The notes under the pieces: generated by a model
Seen by the model: only the letters and a program-made list of their open reading frames with translations
The model's database searches: none
What the model was told of the DNA's origin: nothing
Made by a program: the position numbers and the translations under genes
Shown: positions 1 to 8,300 of the stretch, one piece after another
Layout: the number at the start of each line of letters is the position of its first letter
How positions within the stretch are numbered: the stretch's first letter is position 1
Assembly (NCBI GenBank): GCA_029251085.1
Contig: JAQXDZ010000119.1
Span: 62,001 to 126,000, forward strand
Direction: 5' to 3'
DNA length: 64,000 bases
From: Mariniblastus sp.
GTDB taxonomy: Bacteria; Planctomycetota; Planctomycetia; Pirellulales; Pirellulaceae

Positions 1-389
1 GTTTAATTATTCACAGTTGCACAATCAACGGGAAGAATAGGAAATTAACGTAATCTAGGGCTCTGCACGCCAAATCCCGTCCCCAACCAGCCCACCAACG
101 GGTGACGATCATGGCAATCCAAACCTAAACGACAGGCATTTGGCTAATTCCTCGGAAAAAACAGGTTTTCTCTTATTGCAAAAAAACAGGTAATCGGTAA
201 ACTTTCCAGACTGAAAATTGAGCAAGAAGAGCTCCGGATGGCCCGGGGAACTGTGCTTCGTATTAAACGAACCACAGTATTTGTTGGAAAATTGTAGTTT
301 GTAGGTAATTGAAGGAGTTGGATCAAACGCGAGCCGATAGAAGTCTATTCACAGTCTTCCCTTCCGCCGCGACATTGGATCAAACGGTT
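1..389. other. Region upstream of rpsO with no recognisable gene
   Basis: I see no convincing gene here. A 60-codon minus-strand frame has no family resemblance and no ribosome binding site. The stretch probably holds the rpsO promoter and leader, although I cannot point to a clear -35/-10 pair. A 12-base direct repeat (TTGGATCAAACG) occurs at 318-329 and again at 375-386, the second copy ending three bases before the rpsO start codon. Confidence 0.5.
318..386 (+). repeat. 12-base direct repeat in the rpsO leader
   Basis: TTGGATCAAACG occurs at 318-329 and 375-386, a 57-base period. The second copy sits where the ribosome binding site of rpsO would be expected, and no good Shine-Dalgarno sequence is visible. 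In other bacteria S15 represses its own translation by binding the leader, so a role in control is possible, but this is inference from position only. Confidence 0.4.
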
Positions 390-659
390 ATGGCCATTAC
401 GAAAGAGAATAAAGCTGAGTTGGTAAAGGAATTCCAAACAAAGGATGGGGACACGGGTTCTCCCGATGTTCAAATCGCTATCCTGACCAAACGGATTAAT
501 CATCTGACTGAGCACATGCGTTCAAACAAAAAAGACTATTCCACGAGACGTGGATTGTTGGGCATGGTATCTCGTCGCCGTCGATTGTTGGATTACGTTC
601 GGAAAAATGATGCAGATCGTTATCTCGACATCATCGAACGACTTAATATTCGAAAGTAA
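390..659 (+). CDS. rpsO: 30S ribosomal protein S15
   Basis: This is small-subunit protein uS15, which binds 16S rRNA early in assembly of the platform. The protein is 89 residues, the usual length for the family. The central segment [19 protein letters not shown] and the later basic block [18 protein letters not shown] are diagnostic. The ATG at 390 is chosen because it gives the standard [12 protein letters not shown] N-terminus. A longer frame opens at 309, but its extra 27 residues have no counterpart in S15. A strong hairpin terminator follows at 669. pnp lies downstream, the rpsO-pnp order found in many bacteria. The Shine-Dalgarno signal is poor. Confidence 0.97.
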   Translation: MAITKENKAELVKEFQTKDGDTGSPDVQIAILTKRINHLTEHMRSNKKDYSTRRGLLGMVSRRRRLLDYVRKNDADRYLDIIERLNIRK

Positions 660-1016
660 TTTTCATCGAAGTGGCACCATCTGATGTGTGCCACTTTTCT
701 TTTGATCTCTCTTCACCGGCTAACCGGTGAGCCGCACCGCGGAAGGTGCTCTAGTCGATGCGGGCGTTTCTTAGTGAACGTCGTGATGAACGGATTTCAT
801 AACTCGCACTTATCAGACTGTCGCTTGGAAACAGCGATCAGTTTCGCCGTGTTCAGGATCCAGCAACTTTTTGCTGTTTGACAGATACGGCTAATCGTTG
901 GGCTCAGATCACAACAGTGTTGATGGTGAGTCCAAAGCAATTCGTGGTTAATACCCACCGAGAAATTGCAATCTGAATTAATGATGTTGTAGAAGAATTT
1001 AATGTAGGAAAAAATT
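660..1016 (+). other. rpsO-pnp intergenic region with leader hairpins
   Basis: This stretch holds the rpsO terminator (669-703) and then about 310 bases of pnp leader with no plausible gene. Two further short hairpins are visible: CACCGG/CCGGTG at 714-729 with a four-base loop, and CAGCAA/TTGCTG at 861-876. In enterobacteria pnp is autoregulated through RNase III cleavage of a leader hairpin. Whether that applies here is unknown. Confidence 0.45.
669..703 (+). terminator. Intrinsic terminator after rpsO
   Basis: A perfect 9-bp stem AAGTGGCAC/GTGCCACTT (669-677 and 688-696) with a ten-base loop is followed by a T-rich run. It lies ten bases after the rpsO stop, so at least part of pnp transcription must read through it or start downstream. 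Confidence 0.85.
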
Positions 1017-3335
1017 GTGAAAGTAAAAGTAGAAAAGAAAATTGGCGACAGCGTAATGTCGTTTGAAACCGGCTATCTTGCAAAACAAGCTGCCGCCGCC
1101 GTACTTATCCAGTACAACGATACCGTTGTGCTTTCGACCGCTGCCACTGGCACTCCGCGACCGGGAATCGACTTTTTCCCGTTGATGTGTGACTATCGCG
1201 AAAGAACCTGTGCAGCAGGTAAATTCCCCGGTGGATTCATTAAACGCGAAGGCCGACCAACAACCAAAGAAACCCTCACCGCTCGGCTAATCGATCGTCC
1301 GATCCGTCCGATGTTCGCTCCTGGATTCAAGAACGAAGTCCAGTGTCAGAACTTTGTCCTTTCAAGCGACAAACAAACCGATGGTGACGTTCTCGCGATG
1401 AACGGTACTTCAACCGCCTGTTTCATCTCTCCGATGCCATTTCAAGATCCAGTCGCGTCCACGCGTGTCGCTCGTGTCGAAGGTGAATTCGTCGCCTTTC
1501 CGTCACAAGAGCAACTCGAAGAAAGCGACATGGACGTTATCATCTCAGCAACCGATTCAGCTGTGACGATGATTGAAGGATTCGCTCGCGAAGTTCCCGA
1601 AGACGAAATGCTTGCTGCAATTGAGTTTGGACATGAGATCTGCAAGCAGGTAATTGACCTGCAACGCGAACTGTTCGAAAAAGTCGCACCTGAAAAGGAT
1701 GAGTTCGAAGCACCCGAAAGTGATGGACTGCTCGAAAAAATGCTGCCCAAGTACTACGACGATTACAAATCGGCAATCCTGATTGCAGGAAAACACGATC
1801 GCGGCGCTGCCAAAAACAAAGTCAAAGACACCATCATTGGCGAGATGATTCCCGATCCGAATGCCGATAACGCATACGATCTAGGAGCCGTAAAAACTGC
1901 CATTCACGATCTCGAAGAGAAAGTCATTCGCGATTCAATTCTCGACGGCGTTCGCTCTGATGGACGAGACGGGAAAACTCTTCGTGCAATCGAATGTCAC
2001 GCCAACGTGATCCCTCGCGTTCATGGCTCTGCAATTTTCCAGCGTGGCGAAACGCAAGCCCTCGTCACAATCACACTGGGTACCGGACGAGACGAGCAAC
2101 GGGTTGACGGACTTTTCGAAGAATATTCCAAGAAGTTCATGCTCGATTACAACTTCCCAAGCTTTAGCGTTGGAGAATGCCGACCTATCCGCGGTCCTGG
2201 ACGGCGTGAAATTGGTCACGGTGCCTTGGCTGAACGAAGTATCAATCCCGTCCTGCCCGATGCGGATGAATTCCCGTACACGATCCGAGTTGTCTCTGAC
2301 ATCCTCGAATCAAACGGCTCATCTTCAATGGCGACCGTTTGCGGAACCACCCTGGGACTAATGGCTGCTGGAGTCACGATCAAAAATCCAGTTGCCGGTA
2401 TCTCGGTCGGCATGGTCAAAGAAGGCGATCGCTACATGCTTTTAACCGATATCCTTGGAAGCGAAGATCACTTTGGTGATATGGATTTCAAAGTTGCAGG
2501 AACGCAAAATGGAATCACCGGCATCCAACTGGATCTGAAAATTCGCGGTATCAGCAGTGACATACTGAAAGAGGCAATGGCACAATCGCGTGAAGCGAGA
2601 ATTGAAATTCTTCGCACGATGCTCAAAACTCTTTCACGTCCACAGGAAGAACTTTCCGAGTACGCACCTCGCTTGCTTGTAACCCAGATCGATCCCGAAA
2701 AAATCGGAATGTTAATCGGCCCAGGTGGAAAGAACATTCGTGCAATCCAAGAATCGACTCAGACAGTCATCGAAGTTTCAGAAGACGGTCGCGTTACTGT
2801 TGCCGGAACTGACGGAGCGTTGGCAGAAGCAGCTCTAAAGAAAGTAGAAGCCTGCACAGCCACCGTCCAAGTCGGAAAGATCTACGACGGAACCGTCAGT
2901 AGTGTGAAAGACTTCGGAGCCTTCGTTGAGATTCTGCCAGGACGCGATGGACTCTGTCACATCAGCGAACTCTCTGGTGGATTTATCGACAAGGTCGATG
3001 ACATTTGCCACGTTGGTGATGAAATGAAAGTTCTCGTGATTGACGTCGACGGAAACGATCGCGTCAAACTTAGTCGCCGCCAAGCACTCGAAGAACTTGG
3101 CCTCGAAGACGAATTTGCATCCGCCACAGCAGATGCCCCTGCTGGCTCTGGTGACCGCGAAGATCGACCGGCCCGCAGCGAAGGCAGCGGCGGTGGTGAT
3201 CGAGGCGGGCGGAGCGGAGGCGGCGGTGGTCGTGGACGCAGTGGAGGCGGCGGTGGCCGTGGACGCAGCGGAGGTGGCGGCGGCGGTGGTCGCGGACGCA
3301 GCGGTGGCGGTGGCGGTGGTCGCGACCGACGCTAA
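1017..3335 (+). CDS. pnp: Polynucleotide phosphorylase
   Basis: PNPase degrades RNA 3'-5' by phosphorolysis and works in RNA turnover. The 772-residue protein contains the two RNase PH-like cores with their linker helical domain, then a KH domain near residue 565 (IGPGGKNIRAIQE) and an S1 domain at about 625-695 (GTVSSVKDFGAFVEI). The GTG start at 1017 follows a good AGGAA ribosome binding site and gives the family N-terminus. After about residue 710 there is an unusual Gly/Arg/Ser-rich tail of roughly 60 residues made of repeated GGGGRGRS units, ending in RDRR. Such RGG-type tails usually bind RNA or drive condensation; that role is inferred here. A strong terminator follows. Confidence 0.97.
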   Translation: MKVKVEKKIGDSVMSFETGYLAKQAAAAVLIQYNDTVVLSTAATGTPRPGIDFFPLMCDYRERTCAAGKFPGGFIKREGRPTTKETLTARLIDRPIRPMFAPGFKNEVQCQNFVLSSDKQTDGDVLAMNGTSTACFISPMPFQDPVASTRVARVEGEFVAFPSQEQLEESDMDVIISATDSAVTMIEGFAREVPEDEMLAAIEFGHEICKQVIDLQRELFEKVAPEKDEFEAPESDGLLEKMLPKYYDDYKSAILIAGKHDRGAAKNKVKDTIIGEMIPDPNADNAYDLGAVKTAIHDLEEKVIRDSILDGVRSDGRDGKTLRAIECHANVIPRVHGSAIFQRGETQALVTITLGTGRDEQRVDGLFEEYSKKFMLDYNFPSFSVGECRPIRGPGRREIGHGALAERSINPVLPDADEFPYTIRVVSDILESNGSSSMATVCGTTLGLMAAGVTIKNPVAGISVGMVKEGDRYMLLTDILGSEDHFGDMDFKVAGTQNGITGIQLDLKIRGISSDILKEAMAQSREARIEILRTMLKTLSRPQEELSEYAPRLLVTQIDPEKIGMLIGPGGKNIRAIQESTQTVIEVSEDGRVTVAGTDGALAEAALKKVEACTATVQVGKIYDGTVSSVKDFGAFVEILPGRDGLCHISELSGGFIDKVDDICHVGDEMKVLVIDVDGNDRVKLSRRQALEELGLEDEFASATADAPAGSGDREDRPARSEGSGGGDRGGRSGGGGGRGRSGGGGGRGRSGGGGGGGRGRSGGGGGGRDRR
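3178..3332 (+). repeat. GGC-rich tandem repeats encoding the RGG-like tail of PNPase
   Basis: The 3' end of pnp is built from imperfect repeats of roughly 30-40 bases that encode Gly-Arg-Ser units of the form SGGGGGRGR. The base composition is much richer in G and C than the rest of the gene. Length variation between strains would be expected through replication slippage. Confidence 0.75.
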
Positions 3336-3430
3336 AGCTTCGCTGGATAAAAACGCAGCGAAAACAGACGTTTACCTAAACAAAACACTGTTACGATCGC
3401 TGTATTGATCGAAGACGATCCATTAGAATT

Positions 3431-3465
3431 GCTCGAAAGCCAGTTTTGGCTTTCGAGCTTTTTTA
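3431..3465 (+). terminator. Intrinsic terminator after pnp
   Basis: A perfect 12-bp stem GCTCGAAAGCCA/TGGCTTTCGAGC (3431-3442 and 3447-3458) with a four-base loop is followed by six T. It ends the rpsO-pnp unit. Confidence 0.93.
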
Positions 3466-3602
3466 TTCCCGCAATTGAATCAAACCGATTTAATTTCAAG
3501 CCGTCTGCGCAGTGAAGCGACGCTGCTCTCCAGGAATCATCAAGCACACTATCAATCCCGCAGGCTACCGAGAACTACCCCTATCAAGGGCATGGTAATA
3601 AC

Positions 3603-4310
3603 ATGGAACCGATCGACGAATTGAGAAAACGATACAACGAGCTGGCCAAGCTCGCTGGCTCATTGGCTCATGAAATCAAAAACCCTCTCTCGATCATCGT
3701 CATGAACATGGAACTGCTTCACGAAGACCTCGAAGCCATGACTCATCCGGAGTCACAACGTGCGGTCAAGCGAACCGAAACGGTGATCCAACAATGCCAC
3801 CGACTGGAAACGCTTCTTAACGATTTTCTCCGATTCACAAAACTGAGCAGTCTCGAATTAAAACCTGGTTGCTTAAACAACCAGATTGATCAGGTGCTTG
3901 ACTTTTTCGAAACCCAAGCTGCCAAACAAGGCGTGGAGATCATCCGGTATCTCGACGCCGAACTGCCAAGCATCAATCTCGACCCTCAAACGCTTCAAGC
4001 GGCACTGGTAAATCTGGTCAAAAATGCGATGGAAGCGATGCCGAGCGGCGGCCAACTGGTCGCTCGCACTCGCACAACTCGCAAAGGAGTCGCTCTGGAT
4101 CTGATCGACACGGGTTGCGGAATGGCAGCTTCAGCCTTGATTAATATGTTTCAGGAATTTTACACCTCCAAAGATGGAGGCACTGGACTTGGGCTGCCTA
4201 CCGCAAAAAAAATCATCGAAGCCCACGATGCGAGAATTAATGTGCAATCAGAAGTTGATCAGGGCACGCAGTTCACCATCGAATTCCCAACATTCAAAAC
4301 CATTGGTTAA
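3603..4310 (+). CDS. Small sensor-less histidine kinase
   Basis: This is a two-component histidine kinase reduced to its catalytic core. The 235 residues begin almost directly with the dimerisation/phosphoacceptor domain: H-box LAHEIKNPLS with the phosphoacceptor His at about residue 23. An HATPase_c domain follows, with an N-box NLVKNAMEAM near 137, the G1 motif DTGCGM and the G2 motif GGTGLGLPTAKKI. There is no transmembrane segment and no PAS or HAMP domain, so the protein is cytoplasmic and must receive its signal from a partner. No response regulator is adjacent; the next gene is ribF. The resemblance is to NtrB-like kinases. The partner is unknown. Confidence 0.85.
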   Translation: MEPIDELRKRYNELAKLAGSLAHEIKNPLSIIVMNMELLHEDLEAMTHPESQRAVKRTETVIQQCHRLETLLNDFLRFTKLSSLELKPGCLNNQIDQVLDFFETQAAKQGVEIIRYLDAELPSINLDPQTLQAALVNLVKNAMEAMPSGGQLVARTRTTRKGVALDLIDTGCGMAASALINMFQEFYTSKDGGTGLGLPTAKKIIEAHDARINVQSEVDQGTQFTIEFPTFKTIG

Positions 4311-4378
4311 ACCAAACCACAAACATCTTTTCTCAGACAACCAGTTTCCTCCACCCTCTCCTGTTCAAAAATTTTTCA

Positions 4379-5317
4379 ATGAAGTTAATTCGCAATCTCA
4401 CGGAATTCCCTGAATCGCTTCGCGGCGGTGCGTTGACCATTGGGAATTTTGATGGCGTCCATCGTGGGCACCAAGTAATCATTGACCAGTTAAAGCAGTT
4501 TGCCTCACGCGACGGATCAGCTGCGATCGTTTTCACGTTCGACCCGCACCCGGTTCGAATTCTCCGGCCCGACCAAACACCACCGCCGTTGACCTGGACC
4601 AACCGGAAAGCAGACCTCCTGGCCGATCTAGGTGTTGATGCGGTCATCGCCTACCCCACCAATCGTGCACTTTTAGAATTAAGCTATCGTGATTTTTTCA
4701 AACAGATTGTTGTAGAAAAACTGGCAGCCAAAGCCATGGTTGAAGGGCCAAACTTTTACTTCGGTCGGGGACGCGAGGGAACCGTCGATCGCCTCAGTGA
4801 ATTATGCCGCGAGTCGTCAGTCAAACTCCAAATTGTAGAACCCAAACTTGAGAGTTCCGAATCGTTCATTTCGAGTAGTCGAATCCGTGAGCTGATTCGT
4901 CTTGGAGATGTAGACCAGGCGAGACAGTTACTAACCTGTCCTTATCGAATTCGCGGCATGGTGACCCATGGAGCAGCTCGAGGTACTAAAATTGGATTTC
5001 CAACAGCCAACCTCGATGCAATCGACACGCTGATTCCCGCGAAAGGCGTTTACGCGGGCAGAACCTATGTCGACGGAAGATCCCATTGGTCTGCAATTCA
5101 CATTGGCCCCAACCCGACCTTCGGCGAACACATACCTAAAGTCGAATCGCATCTACTTAATTTCGAAGGTTCCATTTACGGGGAGGCGATCGAGGTTGAT
5201 TTTATTAGTCGCCTACGGGATATTCGGCAATTCGAAACCCCGCGACAACTCACCGACCAATTAGACTTAGACGTGCAATCCACGCGAGCGATCGCAAGAC
5301 AATATTCCGATCTTTAA
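4379..5317 (+). CDS. ribF: Bifunctional riboflavin kinase / FAD synthetase
   Basis: RibF phosphorylates riboflavin to FMN and adenylates FMN to FAD. The 312-residue length is normal. The N-terminal nucleotidyltransferase domain carries GNFDGVHRGHQ at about residues 23-33 and TFDPHPVRIL further on; the SSSRIRELI segment closes that domain. The C-terminal flavokinase domain carries GTKIGFPTANLD near residue 202 and the HIGPNPTF segment. The gene stands between the small histidine kinase and the nrnA-like gene on the same strand with gaps of about 70 bases, so cotranscription is possible. Confidence 0.96.
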   Translation: MKLIRNLTEFPESLRGGALTIGNFDGVHRGHQVIIDQLKQFASRDGSAAIVFTFDPHPVRILRPDQTPPPLTWTNRKADLLADLGVDAVIAYPTNRALLELSYRDFFKQIVVEKLAAKAMVEGPNFYFGRGREGTVDRLSELCRESSVKLQIVEPKLESSESFISSSRIRELIRLGDVDQARQLLTCPYRIRGMVTHGAARGTKIGFPTANLDAIDTLIPAKGVYAGRTYVDGRSHWSAIHIGPNPTFGEHIPKVESHLLNFEGSIYGEAIEVDFISRLRDIRQFETPRQLTDQLDLDVQSTRAIARQYSDL

Positions 5318-5388
5318 TTTGACCGGCACACCCGACTTCCAACTCAAGTCGATCTACCGCGTTAAAAATTCACTGAAAGCAAACGAAA

Positions 5389-6399
5389 ATGAATGTCGAC
5401 TGGCCCCGATTCCGTGAAGTTATTAACGCGGCAAACAACATTGTATTGACCAGCCACATTCGTCCTGACTGCGATGCACTCGGAAGTTGTCTTGGCATGG
5501 CGGGAATCCTCGAGGCTTTGGGGAAACAGGTTCGTATCGTTTGCGGCCAACCAGTACCTGAAAATTTAAAATTCATTGATCCCGAAAATCGAATTCTCTG
5601 CATTGACCAGGACATCGAGGCGAAAGATTTTGAAGATGCAGATCTTCATATCATTCTTGATACGAGTGCCTGGATTCAACTTGGCCCGATGGCTGATGTC
5701 ATCAGGAATTCTACCTACAAAAAGATCATCTTCGACCACCACGTCGGGGAAGACGACATTGATGCCGAACTATTTAAAAACACAACAGCTGAGGCCGTAG
5801 GCCGCATGTGCGTGGACGCAGCCGAATGCTTAGGCGTCCAGTTGACTCCCGCAATTTCAATTCCACTTTTCGCCGCCATTGCCACCGACACCGGTTGGTT
5901 TCGTTTCAATTCAGTCAAAGAAATCACTTACGAAACTGCTGCAAAACTACTTGCCGGCGGAGCAATCCCTGCCGATATCTACCGAGATCTCTATGAAAGA
6001 GAAACAGCGGGCAGGGTTCGCCTGCGAGGAACTGTGCTTGCAAGAATTCAAACCGAGTTAGATGGCAAACTGGCCCACACTTTTCTCCTTCCAGACGATT
6101 ACGACAAAACTGGAGCTCAGCCAACGGACACCGAAGATTTAATCAATCTCGCCCTTGAAATTGATGGAACTGTGTTCGCAGTCATCATCGTGGGACAAGA
6201 ATCGGGTGGCTATAAAATGAGTTTTCGAAGCCGTTGTGAGACAGCCGCGAATGTTGTCGCCAAAGAGTTTGGGGGAGGCGGACACAAGGCCGCTGCGGGT
6301 GCATTCATCGACAGCAACGATTTCGAAAAAGTGCAATCGCAGGTTTTGGATCACGTCCGTTCAGTGTTAAAGGCTGAATTTAGCCCTAATATTGCCTGA
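5389..6399 (+). CDS. DHH-family phosphoesterase, NrnA-like (nanoRNase/pAp phosphatase)
   Basis: This DHH/DHHA1 phosphoesterase of 336 residues has the length of bacterial NrnA proteins, which degrade very short RNA oligonucleotides and often dephosphorylate pAp. The N-terminal metal site shows SHIRPDCDALGS near residue 24, the diagnostic FDHHVGED at about 115 and a later ATDTGWFRF. The C-terminal DHHA1 domain ends with GGGGHKAAAGAF at about 295. Cytoplasmic, no signal peptide. Assignment to NrnA rather than another DHH subfamily rests on length and motif spacing. Confidence 0.88.
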   Translation: MNVDWPRFREVINAANNIVLTSHIRPDCDALGSCLGMAGILEALGKQVRIVCGQPVPENLKFIDPENRILCIDQDIEAKDFEDADLHIILDTSAWIQLGPMADVIRNSTYKKIIFDHHVGEDDIDAELFKNTTAEAVGRMCVDAAECLGVQLTPAISIPLFAAIATDTGWFRFNSVKEITYETAAKLLAGGAIPADIYRDLYERETAGRVRLRGTVLARIQTELDGKLAHTFLLPDDYDKTGAQPTDTEDLINLALEIDGTVFAVIIVGQESGGYKMSFRSRCETAANVVAKEFGGGGHKAAAGAFIDSNDFEKVQSQVLDHVRSVLKAEFSPNIA

Positions 6400-6533
6400 T
6401 TATTCGGCGATATCCCTGCTTTGAGTCTACAGTTTGAAGGTAATTGAGAAAATTGTTTTTTCACTAAACCTTTCCGCTCTACGAAGCACTCATAAATAAT
6501 AATCCAGCGGTCCCTCTTATCAGGCGTTGTCAA

Positions 6534-7088
6534 TTGAGTGCAGACCCAAGCATTCGGCTTTGGAAATCCGCCCGCGATGGTGATCGTGAATCTCTGGAGT
6601 TACTGTTGCGCCAACATCAAGATCAAGTCTTTCGCTTTTGCCGGGCACGGTTGCCTAGTGAGAACCGCGCTGTGGATGCAACTCAGGAAACGGCAATGAG
6701 AATGATTAATCACCTTGCCAATTTTCGAGGCAGTGGGAAATTCTCAACCTGGCTTCTCGGAATTGCCAATAATGTCTGCCGTGAATTTCAACGACAGGAT
6801 TATAAATGGAGACAATCTGCGGAAGACGCTGTGGATCGGCTTCCTGCTACCGAGTCGGCATTCTCAACCGACCCGTCAATAGCTTTTGAAACAGAAAATC
6901 TTCATCACCTAATCGAATCGCTTCCCGACCGACAACGAACTGCAATTATTCTCCGATACTTTGAATCCTTGCCCCTGAAAGATGTTGCCCAGATCATGGA
7001 GATTTCAGTAGGCACCGTAAAAGCAACCTTGAGTCAGGCAACAAAAAAGCTAAAACAAAAATTTCCTGAAGGAGATTTTCGCGAATGA
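6534..7088 (+). CDS. ECF-family RNA polymerase sigma factor
   Basis: This 184-residue sigma-70 family protein has region 2 (residues about 20-85, with DATQETAMRMINHLANFRG and the WLLGIANNVCREFQR segment) and region 4 (about 125-175, with LPDRQRTAIILRYFESLPL and the helix-turn-helix ISVGTVKATLSQA). Regions 1 and 3 are absent, as expected for ECF factors. The start is a TTG at 6534, because no ATG lies upstream of region 2. The gene heads an operon: its last codons overlap the next start by four bases (ATGA), and the acidic secreted protein and the DUF1592 and DUF1552 genes follow closely. It may direct transcription of that set. Confidence 0.9.
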   Translation: MSADPSIRLWKSARDGDRESLELLLRQHQDQVFRFCRARLPSENRAVDATQETAMRMINHLANFRGSGKFSTWLLGIANNVCREFQRQDYKWRQSAEDAVDRLPATESAFSTDPSIAFETENLHHLIESLPDRQRTAIILRYFESLPLKDVAQIMEISVGTVKATLSQATKKLKQKFPEGDFRE

Positions 7089-7726
7089 AACCGACCCCCA
7101 GCGAAATTGAAAAACTCCGGGAACGTTATTTACAAAACAAGTATCCAGGAGATCTCTCGGAAATTTTGAGGCCTAGAGATAACGTTGCGTCTCCCAGGCA
7201 AATCCAACCCACTCACGAAGACATCTCTAGAACTCCTTCTCTGATTCGCTGGAGTCTCGCAGCTACTCTCTTATTAGGTTTGACGTTCGGCCTGGTCTGG
7301 AAACTCGCTCCGATAAAACCTGTTGCCCCCCAAACGATTTCTCTCTCAAAAAAACCTACCTCAAAGTTGCAAACGCCGCAGCGTTCTTCATTGTGGCTAA
7401 GTGGTTACACAACAAGAATCTTTCAAAAAGATAACGCTGTAAAAAATGCGTTTTTAAAATCCACGTCCACCGTTCAAACACAAATTCGCCTGACGAACTC
7501 CTCACGGTCACCTTCAGGGATAGGCAGTCGTCAACTCGCGAAAAACTCAGACCCAACTCGCCCTCCACCAAGCTTTTGGAAAACGACCGCTCGACAGGGT
7601 TCCGTTTTCAATTCATCGCCTAAGAAAATAAGCAACGGCGCAAAGAATAACACACGACCTAAACGTTCTATTTTTGTTCCTCAGCGGTATAAGCTGAACC
7701 CCACTCATTCGCCCAGGAGATCCTAA
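7085..7726 (+). CDS. Single-span membrane protein, candidate anti-sigma factor
   Basis: I do not recognise a family. The 213-residue protein has a charged cytoplasmic N-terminus of about 55 residues, one membrane segment near residues 57-77 (SLAATLLLGLTFGLVWKLAP) and a basic, Ser/Thr/Lys/Pro-rich external part of low complexity. The start overlaps the sigma-factor stop (ATGA) and has a clear GGAG ribosome binding site. Translational coupling directly after an ECF sigma factor and the one-pass topology suggest an anti-sigma factor, but no zinc-binding anti-sigma motif is visible. The next gene starts immediately after its stop codon. Confidence 0.6.
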   Translation: MKPTPSEIEKLRERYLQNKYPGDLSEILRPRDNVASPRQIQPTHEDISRTPSLIRWSLAATLLLGLTFGLVWKLAPIKPVAPQTISLSKKPTSKLQTPQRSSLWLSGYTTRIFQKDNAVKNAFLKSTSTVQTQIRLTNSSRSPSGIGSRQLAKNSDPTRPPPSFWKTTARQGSVFNSSPKKISNGAKNNTRPKRSIFVPQRYKLNPTHSPRRS

Positions 7727-8278
7727 ATGCGCATTAACAACCCCATTCTCACCATCCTGACTTGCCTCACGTTGTGTGCGATGCTGATCTTTACCAATCA
7801 ACTTTGGGAAACGCAAGTCGCTACTGCCGACGGAATCTCTCCAACGTCTCTTCAGGAAGGTAGATTTAACCCAATTCAGGAAGAGGAAGAGGAAACTGAA
7901 GAAGGAGAATACGAAGAAGAAGAAGGGGAATACACTGAAGATGAGCATGACGAAGGCGAACACGATGAAGAAGAACACTTTGACGATCGTGAGAACGAGC
8001 ATCGTGAAATCGAGGCAACGCTTGGAAGACTTGAGGTCATTCGGCAATTGGCTGAAATCGCGGAAAACGATACTGCCACCGCTGCCTATGCATTGATGCA
8101 GATGGAAGAAGTATTCGAAGAAGAAGACCAAGCAATCCAGGTTTTAAATCAATTGCTAAGCACCAATCCGGCAAAACCAATCAAGAACTTAATTAGAATG
8201 AAGCTTGTTGAGGTACATCTCTGGTCGGATCAAACCGAAGAAGCTACCGAAGTTTTAATTGAACTGATTAAAGACTAA
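7727..8278 (+). CDS. Secreted highly acidic hypothetical protein
   Basis: No family recognised. The 183-residue protein starts with a signal peptide (NPILTILTCLTLCAMLIF) and then has a stretch of about 45 residues, roughly 45-90, built almost only of Glu, Asp and His, with units such as EEEGEY and EGEHDEEEHFDD. The C-terminal half is helical with a TPR-like look. The acidic-His region could bind metal ions or basic proteins; this is inference. The start directly abuts the previous stop and has an AGGAG ribosome binding site. It sits between the candidate anti-sigma and cytochrome genes. Confidence 0.75.
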   Translation: MRINNPILTILTCLTLCAMLIFTNQLWETQVATADGISPTSLQEGRFNPIQEEEEETEEGEYEEEEGEYTEDEHDEGEHDEEEHFDDRENEHREIEATLGRLEVIRQLAEIAENDTATAAYALMQMEEVFEEEDQAIQVLNQLLSTNPAKPIKNLIRMKLVEVHLWSDQTEEATEVLIELIKD

Positions 8279-8300
8279 TTAAAAACGCACTTGGCAGGAT

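Noticed and set aside
684..881. 65-codon frame in the pnp leader
   Set aside because: It overlaps the rpsO terminator and leader hairpins, has no ribosome binding site and an atypical composition.
3040..3408. 122-codon Ala/Val-rich frame over the end of pnp
   Set aside because: It is a frame-shifted reading of the GGC-rich repeat tail of pnp; such repeats keep all frames open.
7613..8131. 172-codon minus-strand frame rich in Phe, Ser and Leu
   Set aside because: It is the antisense of the Glu/Asp-rich stretch of the secreted acidic protein; the hydrophobic look comes from the codon complement.
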